From NCBI RefSeq assembly GCF_900156655.1, contig NZ_FTOG01000006.1, positions 186,001 through 250,000 on the forward strand: 64,000 nt of DNA. The letters are read 5' to 3'. The notes below the pieces were generated by a model. The model had not been told where the DNA came from, made no database searches, and was given only the letters and a program-made list of their open reading frames with translations. Shown piece by piece: positions 53,253 through 62,078 of the stretch (positions are counted from its first letter, which is position 1; every line of letters starts with the position of its first letter). The stretch is from Rhodobacter aestuarii (lineage in GTDB: Bacteria > Pseudomonadota > Alphaproteobacteria > Rhodobacterales > Rhodobacteraceae). The position numbers and the translations under genes are program-made.

Positions 53253-54041
53253 GTGACAGACCCCGTGACCCAAACTGCCCCCGTCATTGAAATCCGCAAC
53301 CTGCACAAAAGCTATGGGCCCCTAGAGGTGCTCAAGGGCGTGTCGATCCGGGCCGAAAAGGGCCATGTGGTCTCGCTCATTGGCTCTTCGGGTTCGGGCA
53401 AATCCACCCTTTTGCGCTGCTGCAACCTGCTGGAAGACAGCCAGCAAGGCGAGGTCATCTTTGCGGGCGAACCCGTGCGCTGGCAAGGCGCGGGGCTGGC
53501 CCGCCGCCCCGCTGACCGCGCGCAGGTCACTCGGTTTCGCACCAATCTTTCGATGGTGTTTCAGCAGTTCAACCTGTGGAGCCACATGACGATCTTGCAA
53601 AACGTCATGGAGGCGCCTGTCACAGTGCTGGGCCGCAAACCCGCCGAGGTGGAGCCGCTCGCGCGCAGCCTATTGGCAAAGGTCGGCATTGGCGACAAAG
53701 CCGATAACTGGCCCGCGCAGCTTTCGGGGGGCCAGCAGCAACGCGCCGCGATTGCGCGCGCGCTGTGCATGCAGCCCGAAGCGCTATTGTTTGATGAGCC
53801 AACCTCCGCGCTTGACCCCGAATTACAGCAAGAAGTGGTGAAGGTGATCAAAGACCTTGCCGCCGAACATCGCACGATGATCCTTGTGACCCATGACATG
53901 CGCTTGGCCGCAGAAGTGTCTGACCATGTCGTGTTTCTGCATCAGGGCCTGATCGAAGAGGAAGGCCCGCCCGAAACCCTTTTTGGCGCGCCCAAATCGG
54001 AGCGCCTGCAACAATTCCTGTCGGCCACCGCGCCGGCCTGA
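53253..54041 (+). CDS. Polar amino acid-type ABC transporter ATP-binding protein
   Basis: A 262-residue HisP/GlnQ-like ATPase. Walker A is GSSGSGKST, the Q-loop FQQFNLWSHMT, the signature motif LSGGQQQR, Walker B LLFDEPTSALDP and the switch His in LVTHD. The GTG at 53253 is the likely start, as conserved sequence begins a dozen residues after it; an upstream in-frame ATG-like start has no support. It energises the two permeases encoded downstream. First gene of the putative amine uptake and degradation run. Confidence 0.93.
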   Translation: MTDPVTQTAPVIEIRNLHKSYGPLEVLKGVSIRAEKGHVVSLIGSSGSGKSTLLRCCNLLEDSQQGEVIFAGEPVRWQGAGLARRPADRAQVTRFRTNLSMVFQQFNLWSHMTILQNVMEAPVTVLGRKPAEVEPLARSLLAKVGIGDKADNWPAQLSGGQQQRAAIARALCMQPEALLFDEPTSALDPELQQEVVKVIKDLAAEHRTMILVTHDMRLAAEVSDHVVFLHQGLIEEEGPPETLFGAPKSERLQQFLSATAPA

Positions 54042-54068
54042 GTGAAGACCCCAACTTTGGAGAGAGCC

Positions 54069-54791
54069 ATGAAGAAGCTGATCCTGACCGCTGCCGCGCT
54101 TGCGCTGACCGCGGGCACCGCCTTTGCCAACGACGTTGTCCGTATGGGCACCGAGGGTGCCTACCCTCCCTACAACTTCATCAACGACAAGAATGAAGTG
54201 GACGGTTTCGAGCGCGAACTGGGCGATGCGCTGTGCGAAAAAGCCGGTCTGACCTGCGAATGGGTCACCAATGACTGGGACAGCATCATCCCGAACCTGC
54301 TTTCGGGCAACTATGACACGATCATCGCGGGCATGAGCATCACCGATGAACGCCAAGAAGTGATCGACTTCACGCAAAACTACTATCCGCCGGCAGCTTC
54401 GGCTTATGCAGCCGCCTCGGCCGATGCTGACCTGATGGGTGGCGTGGTTGCCGCGCAAGTGGGCACGATCCAAGCCGATTACGTTGCCAAATCGGGCGCG
54501 ACCCTTTTGGAATTCGACACGCTTGATGACACCGTCGCGGCCGTGAAAAACGGCGAAGCGGATGCGGTCTTCGCCGATAAAGACGCGCTCGCGCCCTTCG
54601 TCACCGAAGGCGGCGATCTGGTTTGGAGCGGCGATGATGTACCGCTCGGCGGCGGCATCGGCATCGGCCTGCGCAAATCCGACACCGAGTTGAAAGAGAA
54701 ATTCAACGCCGTGATCTCGGAAATGAAAGCCGACGGCTCGCTCAACGAGATGATCGTCAAATGGTTCGGCGACGAAGCCGCCACCTTCTGA
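54069..54791 (+). CDS. Amino acid/amine ABC transporter substrate-binding protein
   Basis: A 240-residue SBP_bac_3 family protein. The signal peptide MKKLILTAAALALTAGTAFA precedes NDVVRMGTEGAYPPYNFIND. Family motifs such as GFERELGDALCEKAG and LLSGNYDTIIAGMSITDERQEVIDFT are clear. Two Cys (residues 58 and 65 region) could form a disulfide. Substrate is unknown: these domains bind histidine, arginine, ornithine, lysine or related amines. A stem-loop follows the gene, which commonly increases binding-protein output relative to the permeases. Confidence 0.93.
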   Translation: MKKLILTAAALALTAGTAFANDVVRMGTEGAYPPYNFINDKNEVDGFERELGDALCEKAGLTCEWVTNDWDSIIPNLLSGNYDTIIAGMSITDERQEVIDFTQNYYPPAASAYAAASADADLMGGVVAAQVGTIQADYVAKSGATLLEFDTLDDTVAAVKNGEADAVFADKDALAPFVTEGGDLVWSGDDVPLGGGIGIGLRKSDTELKEKFNAVISEMKADGSLNEMIVKWFGDEAATF

Positions 54792-54798
54792 TTTGAGA

Positions 54799-54828
54799 GG
54801 GCGCGAGGGAAACCTCGCGCCCCCCTTT
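54799..54828 (+). promoter_or_regulatory. Stem-loop between binding protein and permease genes
   Basis: GGGCGCGAGG and CCTCGCGCCC are exact reverse complements around a GAAA loop, followed by CCCCTTT. It begins 8 nt after the binding-protein stop. It probably acts as a partial terminator or 3' stabiliser, giving excess binding protein, as known for other ABC operons such as histidine and maltose systems. Confidence 0.7.
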
Positions 54829-54835
54829 AGGCACG

Positions 54836-55717
54836 ATGTTCGATACCTGCGCTGATCCCAAAACCCTCGAAGGCCTGTCTTGGCTGCTGTGCTACCTGAC
54901 CACAGGCAAGCACCTTGCGTTTTATAGCTCATTCTTTGTGGTGCTGGCCCTGATGGCCATCGTCGCCCCTGTGGCGCTTGCCTTTGGCTTTGGCGGGGCG
55001 ATTGCCGCGCGCTCGCCCGTCTTGCCGCTGCGCTGGTTTGGCAAAGCCTATACCGCGATGGTGCGCGGGATCCCCGATATCGTGTTCTTCCTCTTCGTGC
55101 CGGTGGTGATGGACCAAGGGCTCGAATATCTGCGCTATCTCTATAAATGCCCGCATGATGGCACGCCCGTTTGGGCCAATAACGAATTCAGCGTTTGCGC
55201 CGCCGCGAAACTGCCGCTCTCCACCTCGCCCCAAATCTGGCACGAGGTTTATGGCTTTACGCTGGCCGTGATCGCCTTTTCGATCGTCTTTGGCGCCTTT
55301 GCCGCGAACGTGCTTTACGGTGCGATGAATGCGGTGCCGCGCGCGCAGCTGGAAACCGCCGAAGCCTATGGCATGTCGCCCGCGCAGGTGCGCCGCCGCG
55401 TGCTTATTCCGCAAATGTGGACCTATGCGCTGCCGGGGCTTTCCAACCTTTGGATGATCCTGATCAAGGCCACGCCGCTTTTGTTCCTGCTCGGCGTTGA
55501 AGACATCGTCTATTGGGCGCGCGAATTGGGGGCGACGAAATCGCAGCTTTATGACTACCCGCACCCAGATTGGCGCGTGTGGTATGTGCTGGCGCTTTTG
55601 GTCTTCTATCTTGGCATGACGAAACTCTCGGAACGGGTGCTGGATCGGCTTTCGGCGCGGCTCTCCAAAGGGCAGGCCACGATGGCAGGCGAAGCACAAC
55701 GGAAGGCCGCGGTATGA
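54836..55717 (+). CDS. ABC transporter permease, HisQ-like
   Basis: A 293-residue membrane protein of the amino-acid permease family. The EAA loop is visible as LETAEAYGMSPAQVRRRVLIPQMWTYALPG. Around five hydrophobic helices are seen. A Cys-containing insertion between early helices (YKCPHDG ... FSVCAAAK) is unusual for the family and could be a periplasmic loop with a disulfide. Overlaps the next permease by 4 nt. Confidence 0.92.
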   Translation: MFDTCADPKTLEGLSWLLCYLTTGKHLAFYSSFFVVLALMAIVAPVALAFGFGGAIAARSPVLPLRWFGKAYTAMVRGIPDIVFFLFVPVVMDQGLEYLRYLYKCPHDGTPVWANNEFSVCAAAKLPLSTSPQIWHEVYGFTLAVIAFSIVFGAFAANVLYGAMNAVPRAQLETAEAYGMSPAQVRRRVLIPQMWTYALPGLSNLWMILIKATPLLFLLGVEDIVYWARELGATKSQLYDYPHPDWRVWYVLALLVFYLGMTKLSERVLDRLSARLSKGQATMAGEAQRKAAV

Positions 55718-56547
55718 GCGATAGCTGCACCCAGATTATTGCGGATTACGCGTTTCGCTCGCTTGGCTATGGCGAACGCCTGCTGCCGCGCACCGATTTT
55801 ACGCTGTGCCATGAGTTCACGCTGATCGGCTCTGGTCTGATCTGGAACATCTACTTTGGCACGCTGGCGCTTCTGTTTGGCTTCTTCTTCGCCACCGGGC
55901 TCGCGCTGGCCAAAGCAGCCCCCAGCGCTGTGCTGCGCCGCCCGGCGGAACTGTTCATCTTTGTGTTCCGTGGCTCGCCGCTCTTCATCCAGTTTTTCTT
56001 GGCGTATGAATTGCTGGTGATGCTGCCCAAAGCGGGCATTGATGTCTTTGGCATCACCATTGAAACCGCATGGACGACCAAGGCTTGGGCCGGCGCACTC
56101 TTTGTGCTGTTCCTCAACACCTCGGCCTATTCGGCTGAAATCTTCTATGGCGCGCTGCAAAGCGTCCCGAAAGGCGATATCGAGGCAGCCGATGCCTATG
56201 GCCTCACCGGCTGGAGCAAGTTCCGCCGCGTGCTTTGGCCAACGATGCTGCGGCTCGCCTGGCCCTCTTATACCAACGAAGCGATCTTTCTCTTTCACGC
56301 CACGACGCTGGTTTACTTCTCGGGCTTTCCCGCCTTCCAGCAACGCGGCGATGCGCTCTATTACGCGAAGTTCTTTGCGGATAAGACCTTCAACCCCTTC
56401 ATCCCCTACCCGATCACCGCCTTCTACTTCATCTTGGTGACACTGACGCTGATCGGGCTGTTTGGGATCATCAACCGCCGTCTGAACCGCCACCTTCCGG
56501 GCCAACACCGCCCCAAGCTGAGGATCAGGCCGCAAATCATCAGGTGA
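55714..56547 (+). CDS. ABC transporter permease, HisM-like
   Basis: A 277-residue partner permease. Its EAA loop is DIEAADAYGLTGWSKFRRVLWPTMLRLAWP, and the VFRGSPLFIQFFLAYELL segment is typical of HisM/HisQ-type subunits. It should form a heterodimer with the permease upstream. ATG 55714 overlaps the upstream stop (ATGA); in-frame codons before it lie inside the first permease gene. The first ligase gene follows 3 nt later. Confidence 0.93.
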   Translation: MSDSCTQIIADYAFRSLGYGERLLPRTDFTLCHEFTLIGSGLIWNIYFGTLALLFGFFFATGLALAKAAPSAVLRRPAELFIFVFRGSPLFIQFFLAYELLVMLPKAGIDVFGITIETAWTTKAWAGALFVLFLNTSAYSAEIFYGALQSVPKGDIEAADAYGLTGWSKFRRVLWPTMLRLAWPSYTNEAIFLFHATTLVYFSGFPAFQQRGDALYYAKFFADKTFNPFIPYPITAFYFILVTLTLIGLFGIINRRLNRHLPGQHRPKLRIRPQIIR

Positions 56548-56550
56548 GAC

Positions 56551-57882
56551 ATGGACTGGCTCAAGGAACACCCCGAGGTACGCACCATTCGTGTGGCTGC
56601 GGCAGATTTAAACGGGGTGGCGCGGGGCAAACGGGTCCCGGCGCGGTTTGCAAGCAAGGTCTTCAGTGAGGGGACACGCTTTCCCTTCTCGGTGATGAAC
56701 CTCGACATCTGGGGCGAGGATATCGAAGAAAGCCCGCTCGTTTTTGAAACGGGCGATTGCGACGGTCTTTTGCTGCCGACAGAACGCGGCTTCCTGCCGA
56801 TGCCGTGGCTTGAGGCACCCACTGCCCTTTTGCCGATCTGGATGCACCATATGGATGGGCGGCCCTATGCGGGTGACCCGCGCCAAGCGCTAGCCCGCGT
56901 GGTGGATCGCTATGCCGCACAGGGGCTGCGCCCGGTGGTGGCGACCGAGCTTGAGTTTTTCTTGATCGACGATTCCGGCAAAACTCTGCGCGTGCCGCCC
57001 TCGCCCCGCTCGGGCAAACGCCGCTCGGGTGGGGAAACGCTTAGCCTGCGCGCGCTGGATGCGTTCGATGTGTTCTTCACCAAGCTTTATGAAGCTTGCG
57101 AGGCGATGGACATCCCAGCCGATACGGCGATTTCCGAGGCGGGGCCGGGGCAGTTTGAGATCAACCTCATGCATCAGGCGGACCCGCTTAAGGCGGCCGA
57201 TGATACATGGCTTTTCAAAATGCTGGTGAAAGGGCTCGCCCGTCAGCATGGCTTTGCCGCAAGCTTCATGGCGAAGCCCTATGACATGTGGGCCGGCAAC
57301 GGCATGCACACCCATTTCTCGATCTTGGATGAAACGGGCGAGAACATCTTCAACGATGGCTCAGACAAAGGTTCGGATGCGCTGCGCCAAGCGGTGGCGG
57401 GCTGCCTTGAGGCGCTGCCGGGCTCAACGCTCGTCTTTGCCCCGCACCAAAACAGCTTCACCCGGCTGGTGCCCAATGCCCATGCGCCCACCGGGATCGG
57501 ATGGGCCTATGAAAACCGCACCGCCGCTTTGCGCATTCCGGCCTCTGGCCCCGCCGCACGGCGGATTGAGCATCGCGTGGCAGGGGGCGATGTGAACCCC
57601 TATCTGATGATTGCGGCGATCTTGGGGGCGGCGCTGGTGGGCATTGAAGATGAAATGACCCCGGAAGACCCGATCATCGGCAATGCCTATTCGCTTGGCC
57701 TGCCGCAGCTCCCCGCGACATGGAATATGGCGATTAACAGCTTTGCCAATTGCCCGATCATCCGCCGTGTGTTCGAGGAAGAGTTGATCGAGAACTTCCT
57801 GATGACCAAGCGCCAAGAGCTGCACTACATGGCCGAACTCTCTGAGGAAGAGCAAACCGAGCTTTACCTCGACACCGTCTAA
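56551..57882 (+). CDS. Glutamine synthetase-like ligase 1 (gamma-glutamyl-amine synthetase type)
   Basis: A 443-residue GS-fold enzyme. Conserved active-site segments are present: VVATELEFFLIDD, EAGPGQFEINLMH, NGMHTHFSI, NSFTRLVPNAHAPTGIGWAYENRTAALRIP and EHRVAGGDVNPYL. It lacks the adenylylation-type features of GlnA and resembles PuuA and related ligases that attach glutamate to an amine using ATP. Located 3 nt after an amine-type permease gene. The amine is unknown; putrescine is a reasonable guess because of the PuuB-like gene downstream. Confidence 0.88.
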   Translation: MDWLKEHPEVRTIRVAAADLNGVARGKRVPARFASKVFSEGTRFPFSVMNLDIWGEDIEESPLVFETGDCDGLLLPTERGFLPMPWLEAPTALLPIWMHHMDGRPYAGDPRQALARVVDRYAAQGLRPVVATELEFFLIDDSGKTLRVPPSPRSGKRRSGGETLSLRALDAFDVFFTKLYEACEAMDIPADTAISEAGPGQFEINLMHQADPLKAADDTWLFKMLVKGLARQHGFAASFMAKPYDMWAGNGMHTHFSILDETGENIFNDGSDKGSDALRQAVAGCLEALPGSTLVFAPHQNSFTRLVPNAHAPTGIGWAYENRTAALRIPASGPAARRIEHRVAGGDVNPYLMIAAILGAALVGIEDEMTPEDPIIGNAYSLGLPQLPATWNMAINSFANCPIIRRVFEEELIENFLMTKRQELHYMAELSEEEQTELYLDTV

Positions 57883-57969
57883 GCCCATCAAGAACCGGAC
57901 CAACCGGCCTGCCCCTTGCTCCGCGCCTGTCGCGGGGCTACCTTTCCCCTATCCAATCACGAGACCCCC

Positions 57970-58647
57970 ATGCGCATCGGTATCCTGCAAACAGGCCAAT
58001 CTCCCGAACCACTGCGGGAGGCAGCGGGTGACTACCCCGATATGTTCGTGGCGCTTTTGGCGCCCTATGGGTTTAATCTGGTCACCTATAATGTTGAGCA
58101 GATGCAGTTCCCCAACGATCTGCAAGAATGCGATGGCTGGCTGATCACCGGCTCGCGCCATGGGGCCTATGAAGACCATGCCTTCATCCCCCCGCTGGAA
58201 GATTTCATCCGCAAGGTAATGGCCGCGCATATCCCCTTGGTCGGGATTTGCTTTGGCCATCAGATCATTGCGCAAGCGATGGGCGGCAAGGTCGAACGCT
58301 ATGAAGGGGGCTGGGCCGTAGGGCCGCAAAGCTATGATTTCGGTGGCGAAGCCATCACGCTGAACGCGTGGCACCGCGATCAGGTGACCAAGCTTCCCGA
58401 TGGGGCAAAGGTGATTGCCTGCAACGACTTTTGCGCCAATGCCGCGCTGGTCTACGGCGATACCGCCTTTAGCGTGCAAGCCCACCCTGAATTCAAAGAT
58501 GATTTCGTGGACGGGCTGATGACCACCCGCGGCCCCGGCGTTGTACCCGATTCACTTATGGCCGAGGCGCGCGAAAAACTGGGCCAAGGCAATGACTCGC
58601 AAGCCATCGCCGCCCGGATCGCGGCCTTCTTTCAAAGGCAGGGCTAG
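57970..58647 (+). CDS. Class I glutamine amidotransferase (peptidase C26-like)
   Basis: A 225-residue protein. The nucleophile Cys is in VGICFGHQIIAQAMGG, and the His-Glu pair is in FSVQAHPEFKDDF. The N-terminus (MRIGILQTGQSPEPLREAAGDYPDMF) belongs to stand-alone GATase1 proteins of the GMP-synthase-like group. In this setting it could hydrolyse a gamma-glutamyl amide, the step done by PuuD, but PuuD belongs to a somewhat different subgroup. ATG 57970 was chosen; an upstream in-frame start at 57916 lacks family sequence. Confidence 0.85.
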   Translation: MRIGILQTGQSPEPLREAAGDYPDMFVALLAPYGFNLVTYNVEQMQFPNDLQECDGWLITGSRHGAYEDHAFIPPLEDFIRKVMAAHIPLVGICFGHQIIAQAMGGKVERYEGGWAVGPQSYDFGGEAITLNAWHRDQVTKLPDGAKVIACNDFCANAALVYGDTAFSVQAHPEFKDDFVDGLMTTRGPGVVPDSLMAEAREKLGQGNDSQAIAARIAAFFQRQG

Positions 58648-58648
58648 C

Positions 58649-59269
58649 ATGTATCGCCTACCCGCCTTTGCCGAAACCGATGCGGGGGCGCTGAGCGCGC
58701 TGATTGCCGCGTATCCTTTAGGGCTTTTGATCAGTTCCGGTCCGGGCGGGATCATGGCGGGGCCCGTGCCCTTTCAATTGGTGGAAACCGAGACCGGGCA
58801 GGTGTTGCGCGCGCATCTGGCCAAGGCGAACCCGCAACTGGCCGAACTGGCCGCCGCACCGCAGGTGCTCGTGGTTTTTCAACCCGGCGAGGCTTACGTC
58901 TCCCCCAGTTGGTATCCGACCAAGGCAGAGCATCACCGGGTCGTACCCACATGGAATTACGCCATGGTGCAGGTGCGCGGCACGGCGCGGCTGATCACCA
59001 ATGAAGCGTTCTTGCGCGACCAAATCGCCGCGCTGACCACAACCCAAGAAGCCGAACGTACCGAACCTTGGGCAGTCTCTGATGCGCCGCCCGAGTTTAT
59101 CACCGCGCAACTGCGCGGCATCACCGGGCTTGAAATCGCGATCACCGCGATGGAGGGCAAGCTGAAGCTGTCGCAAAACCGCACGACCGCTGACCGCGCA
59201 GGCGTGCGCGCGGGGCTGATGGCAGAAGGCGACCCGCTCGCCCGGCTGATGCCCGACCCTACAGACTGA
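58649..59269 (+). CDS. FMN-binding PaiB-like protein
   Basis: A 206-residue protein of the PaiB family (FMN-binding negative transcriptional regulator). Family strings are seen: ISSGPGGIMAGPVPFQL, VVFQPGEAYVSPSWYPTKAEHHRVVPTWNYAMVQVRGTARL and the C-terminal LEIAITAMEGKLKLSQNR. PaiB binds FMN in a split-barrel fold; in Bacillus it works with the polyamine acetyltransferase PaiA, which suits an amine-related cluster. It starts 1 nt after the amidotransferase stop codon. Confidence 0.88.
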   Translation: MYRLPAFAETDAGALSALIAAYPLGLLISSGPGGIMAGPVPFQLVETETGQVLRAHLAKANPQLAELAAAPQVLVVFQPGEAYVSPSWYPTKAEHHRVVPTWNYAMVQVRGTARLITNEAFLRDQIAALTTTQEAERTEPWAVSDAPPEFITAQLRGITGLEIAITAMEGKLKLSQNRTTADRAGVRAGLMAEGDPLARLMPDPTD

Positions 59270-59307
59270 CTGTCCGCCCCCCTCCTCATTTCCGGAAAGC
59301 GAAAGAC

Positions 59308-60675
59308 ATGTCTCAGATTTCTACCCATTGGACCGATCTCATCCCGCAAGCCGCGCAAGATTACATTGAAGGCCGCCGCTTGGATGAGGTGGAGTGTATC
59401 GTCGCCGATATTGCGGGCGTGGCTCGTGGCAAGGCGATGCCCGCCTCAAAATTCGCCTTTCAAGATCGGTTCTACCTGCCGAACTCGATCTATCTACAAA
59501 CGATCACCGGCGAATGGGCCGACAACCCGATGGGCGCCTTCACCGAACCGGATATGGTGCTGACCCCGGATTGGTCCACCACCTCGGCCGCGCCTTGGAC
59601 CAACGACATCACCCTGCAAGTGATCCATGATGTAAACGACCAACAGGGCAACCCCGTGCCCGTGGCCCCGCGCAACGTGCTCAAGCGGATCGTAAGCCTT
59701 TATGAGGCCGAAGGGCTCAAGCCGATTGTTGCGCCGGAGATGGAGTTCTTTCTAGTTGCGCGCAACCTCGACCCGAACCAGCCGATCATCCCGCCGATGG
59801 GCCGCTCAGGGCGGCGCGCCGCCGGCAAACAGGCCTATTCGATGTCGGCGGTCGATGAATATGGCAAGGTTATCGACGACATCTACGACTTTGCCGAAGC
59901 GCAAGGCTTTGAGATTGATGGTATCTTGCAAGAAGGCGGCGCGGGTCAGGTCGAGATCAACTTGGCGCATGGCGACCCGGTCGCACTCGCCGATCAGATC
60001 TTTTATTTCAAACGGCTGATCCGCGAGGCCGCGCTGCGCCACGATTGCTTTGCCACCTTCATGGCCAAGCCGATCGAGGGTGAGCCGGGCTCGGCCATGC
60101 ATATCCACCAATCGGTGATCGACATGGAAACCGGGCAGAACATTTTCTCCAACCCCGATGGTGGCGAAAGCGAGGCCTTCTTGCATTTCATCGCCGGGAT
60201 GCAAACGCACCTGCCCGCCGTAGTCGCGCTGCTGGCCCCCTATGTGAACAGCTATCGGCGCTACATCCCGGACTTTGCCGCGCCGATCAACCTTGAATGG
60301 GGCCGCGACAACCGCACCACCGGGCTGCGCGTGCCGATTTCCAGCCCCGAGGCGCGGCGGCTGGAAAACCGGCTCGCCGGGATGGATTGCAACCCTTACC
60401 TTGGCCTCGCCGCCTCGCTCGCCTGCGGTTACATCGGGCTGAAAGAGAAGAAAATGCCCAGCCCCGAATGTTTGGGCGATGCCTATATGGGCGACAGCGA
60501 CCTGCCCTATAACCTTGGCGATGCGCTTGATATTTTTGCCGATAGCGCGCCGGTGCGCGAGGTACTCGGGGTGGAATTCTGCACCGTCTACGAGGCGGTG
60601 AAGCGCAATGAATACAAGGAGTTCTTGCAGGTCATCAGCCCGTGGGAGCGTGAGCATCTTCTGCTCAATGTGTGA
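59308..60675 (+). CDS. Glutamine synthetase-like ligase 2
   Basis: A 455-residue GS-fold enzyme, paralogous to the ligase at 56551-57882. Segments in the same order: DIAGVARGKAMPAS near the start, IVAPEMEFFLVARN, EGGAGQVEINLAHG, SAMHIHQSV, WGRDNRTTGLRVP and ENRLAGMDCNPYL. The two are clearly diverged, so they may act on different amines or form a mixed complex. PuuA-type activity is inferred from the neighbouring oxidase gene, 3 nt downstream. Confidence 0.88.
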   Translation: MSQISTHWTDLIPQAAQDYIEGRRLDEVECIVADIAGVARGKAMPASKFAFQDRFYLPNSIYLQTITGEWADNPMGAFTEPDMVLTPDWSTTSAAPWTNDITLQVIHDVNDQQGNPVPVAPRNVLKRIVSLYEAEGLKPIVAPEMEFFLVARNLDPNQPIIPPMGRSGRRAAGKQAYSMSAVDEYGKVIDDIYDFAEAQGFEIDGILQEGGAGQVEINLAHGDPVALADQIFYFKRLIREAALRHDCFATFMAKPIEGEPGSAMHIHQSVIDMETGQNIFSNPDGGESEAFLHFIAGMQTHLPAVVALLAPYVNSYRRYIPDFAAPINLEWGRDNRTTGLRVPISSPEARRLENRLAGMDCNPYLGLAASLACGYIGLKEKKMPSPECLGDAYMGDSDLPYNLGDALDIFADSAPVREVLGVEFCTVYEAVKRNEYKEFLQVISPWEREHLLLNV

Positions 60676-60678
60676 TCC

Positions 60679-61986
60679 ATGAACCTGCTCTTCGCCAATG
60701 ACCGCGCCGGGCAGTATCCGGCAAGTTTCTATGCCGAAACCCGTGATCCGGCCCCTGAACGCTCCAGCTTGAAGGGCGAAACCCGCGCCGATGTTTGCGT
60801 GGTGGGAGCAGGCTACACCGGGCTTTCCGCCGCTTTGCATTTGGCGCGGGCGGGTCGGCGTGTCGTGGTGCTTGAGGCGCATCGCGCGGGCTTTGGCGCA
60901 TCGGGCCGCAATGGCGGGCAAATCGGCTCGGGTCAGCGGCTTGATATGGCGACGCTCGAGAAAATGGCGGGGCAAGAGGTCGCTCGGCGGCTTTGGGGCA
61001 TGGCGGAAGAGGCGAAAGCGCTGACCTATGCCTTGGCCGACGAAGCAGGCGTACCGACCCATCGCGGCATCGCCCATACCGGGCGCAAAGCCTCAGAGGT
61101 ACGTTGGCTGCATGAAGAGGCCGAGCATCTGGCCAAACACTATGGCTATGACCAGATCGAACCGCTGGACAGGGCCGCGACGCAAGCGCTTATCCCCTCC
61201 CCCGTCTATATCGGCGGCGATTTGGATCAGGGCGCGGGCCATGTGCATCCGCTCAACCTTTGCCTCGGGGTCGCACGCTTGGCCGAGGCGGCAGGGGCGG
61301 TGATTTATGAAAATGCGCCCGTCACAAACATCATCCACAGCGCAACGGCCAACACCCCAAGCCGCGTGGAGACCGCACAGGGCCATGTGATCGCCGATCA
61401 GGTGATCTTGGCCGCGAATGGCTACCTTGACCGGTTGGAACCTAAAACCGCCGCGCGGGTGATGCCGATCAACAATTACATCGTCGCCACTGAACCCTTG
61501 GGGGCGCGCGCAAAAGAGGTCTTTACCCGCGATATCGCCGCGCATGATCTCAAATTCGTGGTCAATTACTGGCGGCTCCATGACGACCGGTTGATCTTTG
61601 GCGGCGGCGAAACGGTCAGCTATCGCTTCCCGCGCGATATTGCCGCCAAGGTCCGCAAACCGCTGGAAGAGATTTACCCGCAACTGAAGGGCGTCAAAAT
61701 CACCCATGCTTGGGGCGGCACGCTGGCGATCACCGTCAACCGGATGCCCTGCTTTCATCGCCCTGCGCCCAATTGCCTTTCCGCCTCGGGCTATTCGGGG
61801 CATGGCGTGGCGCTGGCGCTCCATGCGGGCAAGCTGATGGCCGAAGCAATCACCGCAACCGGTGACGGGTTTGACGTGATGGCCCGCCTGCCCCAGCCCG
61901 CTTTCCCCGGCGGCGGCGCTTTGCGTTGGCCGCTTTTGGTCGCAGGAATGAGCTGGTTTTCGTTGCGCGACAAGATCGGGCTTTAA
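60679..61986 (+). CDS. puuB: FAD-dependent oxidoreductase, gamma-glutamylputrescine oxidase-like
   Basis: A 435-residue D-amino-acid-oxidase (DAO) family flavoprotein. The dinucleotide-binding motif is VCVVGAGYTGLSAALHLARAG, followed by EAHRAGFGASGRNGGQIGSGQRL, which is nearly diagnostic for PuuB and close relatives. The C-terminal FAD segment is CLSASGYSGHGVALALHAGKL. It should oxidise a gamma-glutamylated amine to the aldehyde with release of ammonia and peroxide. The aldehyde dehydrogenase (PuuC) is not found in the window. Confidence 0.88.
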   Translation: MNLLFANDRAGQYPASFYAETRDPAPERSSLKGETRADVCVVGAGYTGLSAALHLARAGRRVVVLEAHRAGFGASGRNGGQIGSGQRLDMATLEKMAGQEVARRLWGMAEEAKALTYALADEAGVPTHRGIAHTGRKASEVRWLHEEAEHLAKHYGYDQIEPLDRAATQALIPSPVYIGGDLDQGAGHVHPLNLCLGVARLAEAAGAVIYENAPVTNIIHSATANTPSRVETAQGHVIADQVILAANGYLDRLEPKTAARVMPINNYIVATEPLGARAKEVFTRDIAAHDLKFVVNYWRLHDDRLIFGGGETVSYRFPRDIAAKVRKPLEEIYPQLKGVKITHAWGGTLAITVNRMPCFHRPAPNCLSASGYSGHGVALALHAGKLMAEAITATGDGFDVMARLPQPAFPGGGALRWPLLVAGMSWFSLRDKIGL

Positions 61987-62078
61987 GCGGCTTCTGGCCG
62001 CGTCGTCAAACTTTCACTTGGCCCGAAGCGGCGCAGCTTTTAAAGCTTTCCCGAATGTCACATTCAGGAAAGCTGAAC

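Noticed and set aside
53499-54932. 369-codon minus-strand frame opposite the ABC ATPase and binding protein
   Set aside because: Both plus-strand genes have complete family motifs, signal peptide and ribosome binding sites, whereas the minus-strand product has none.
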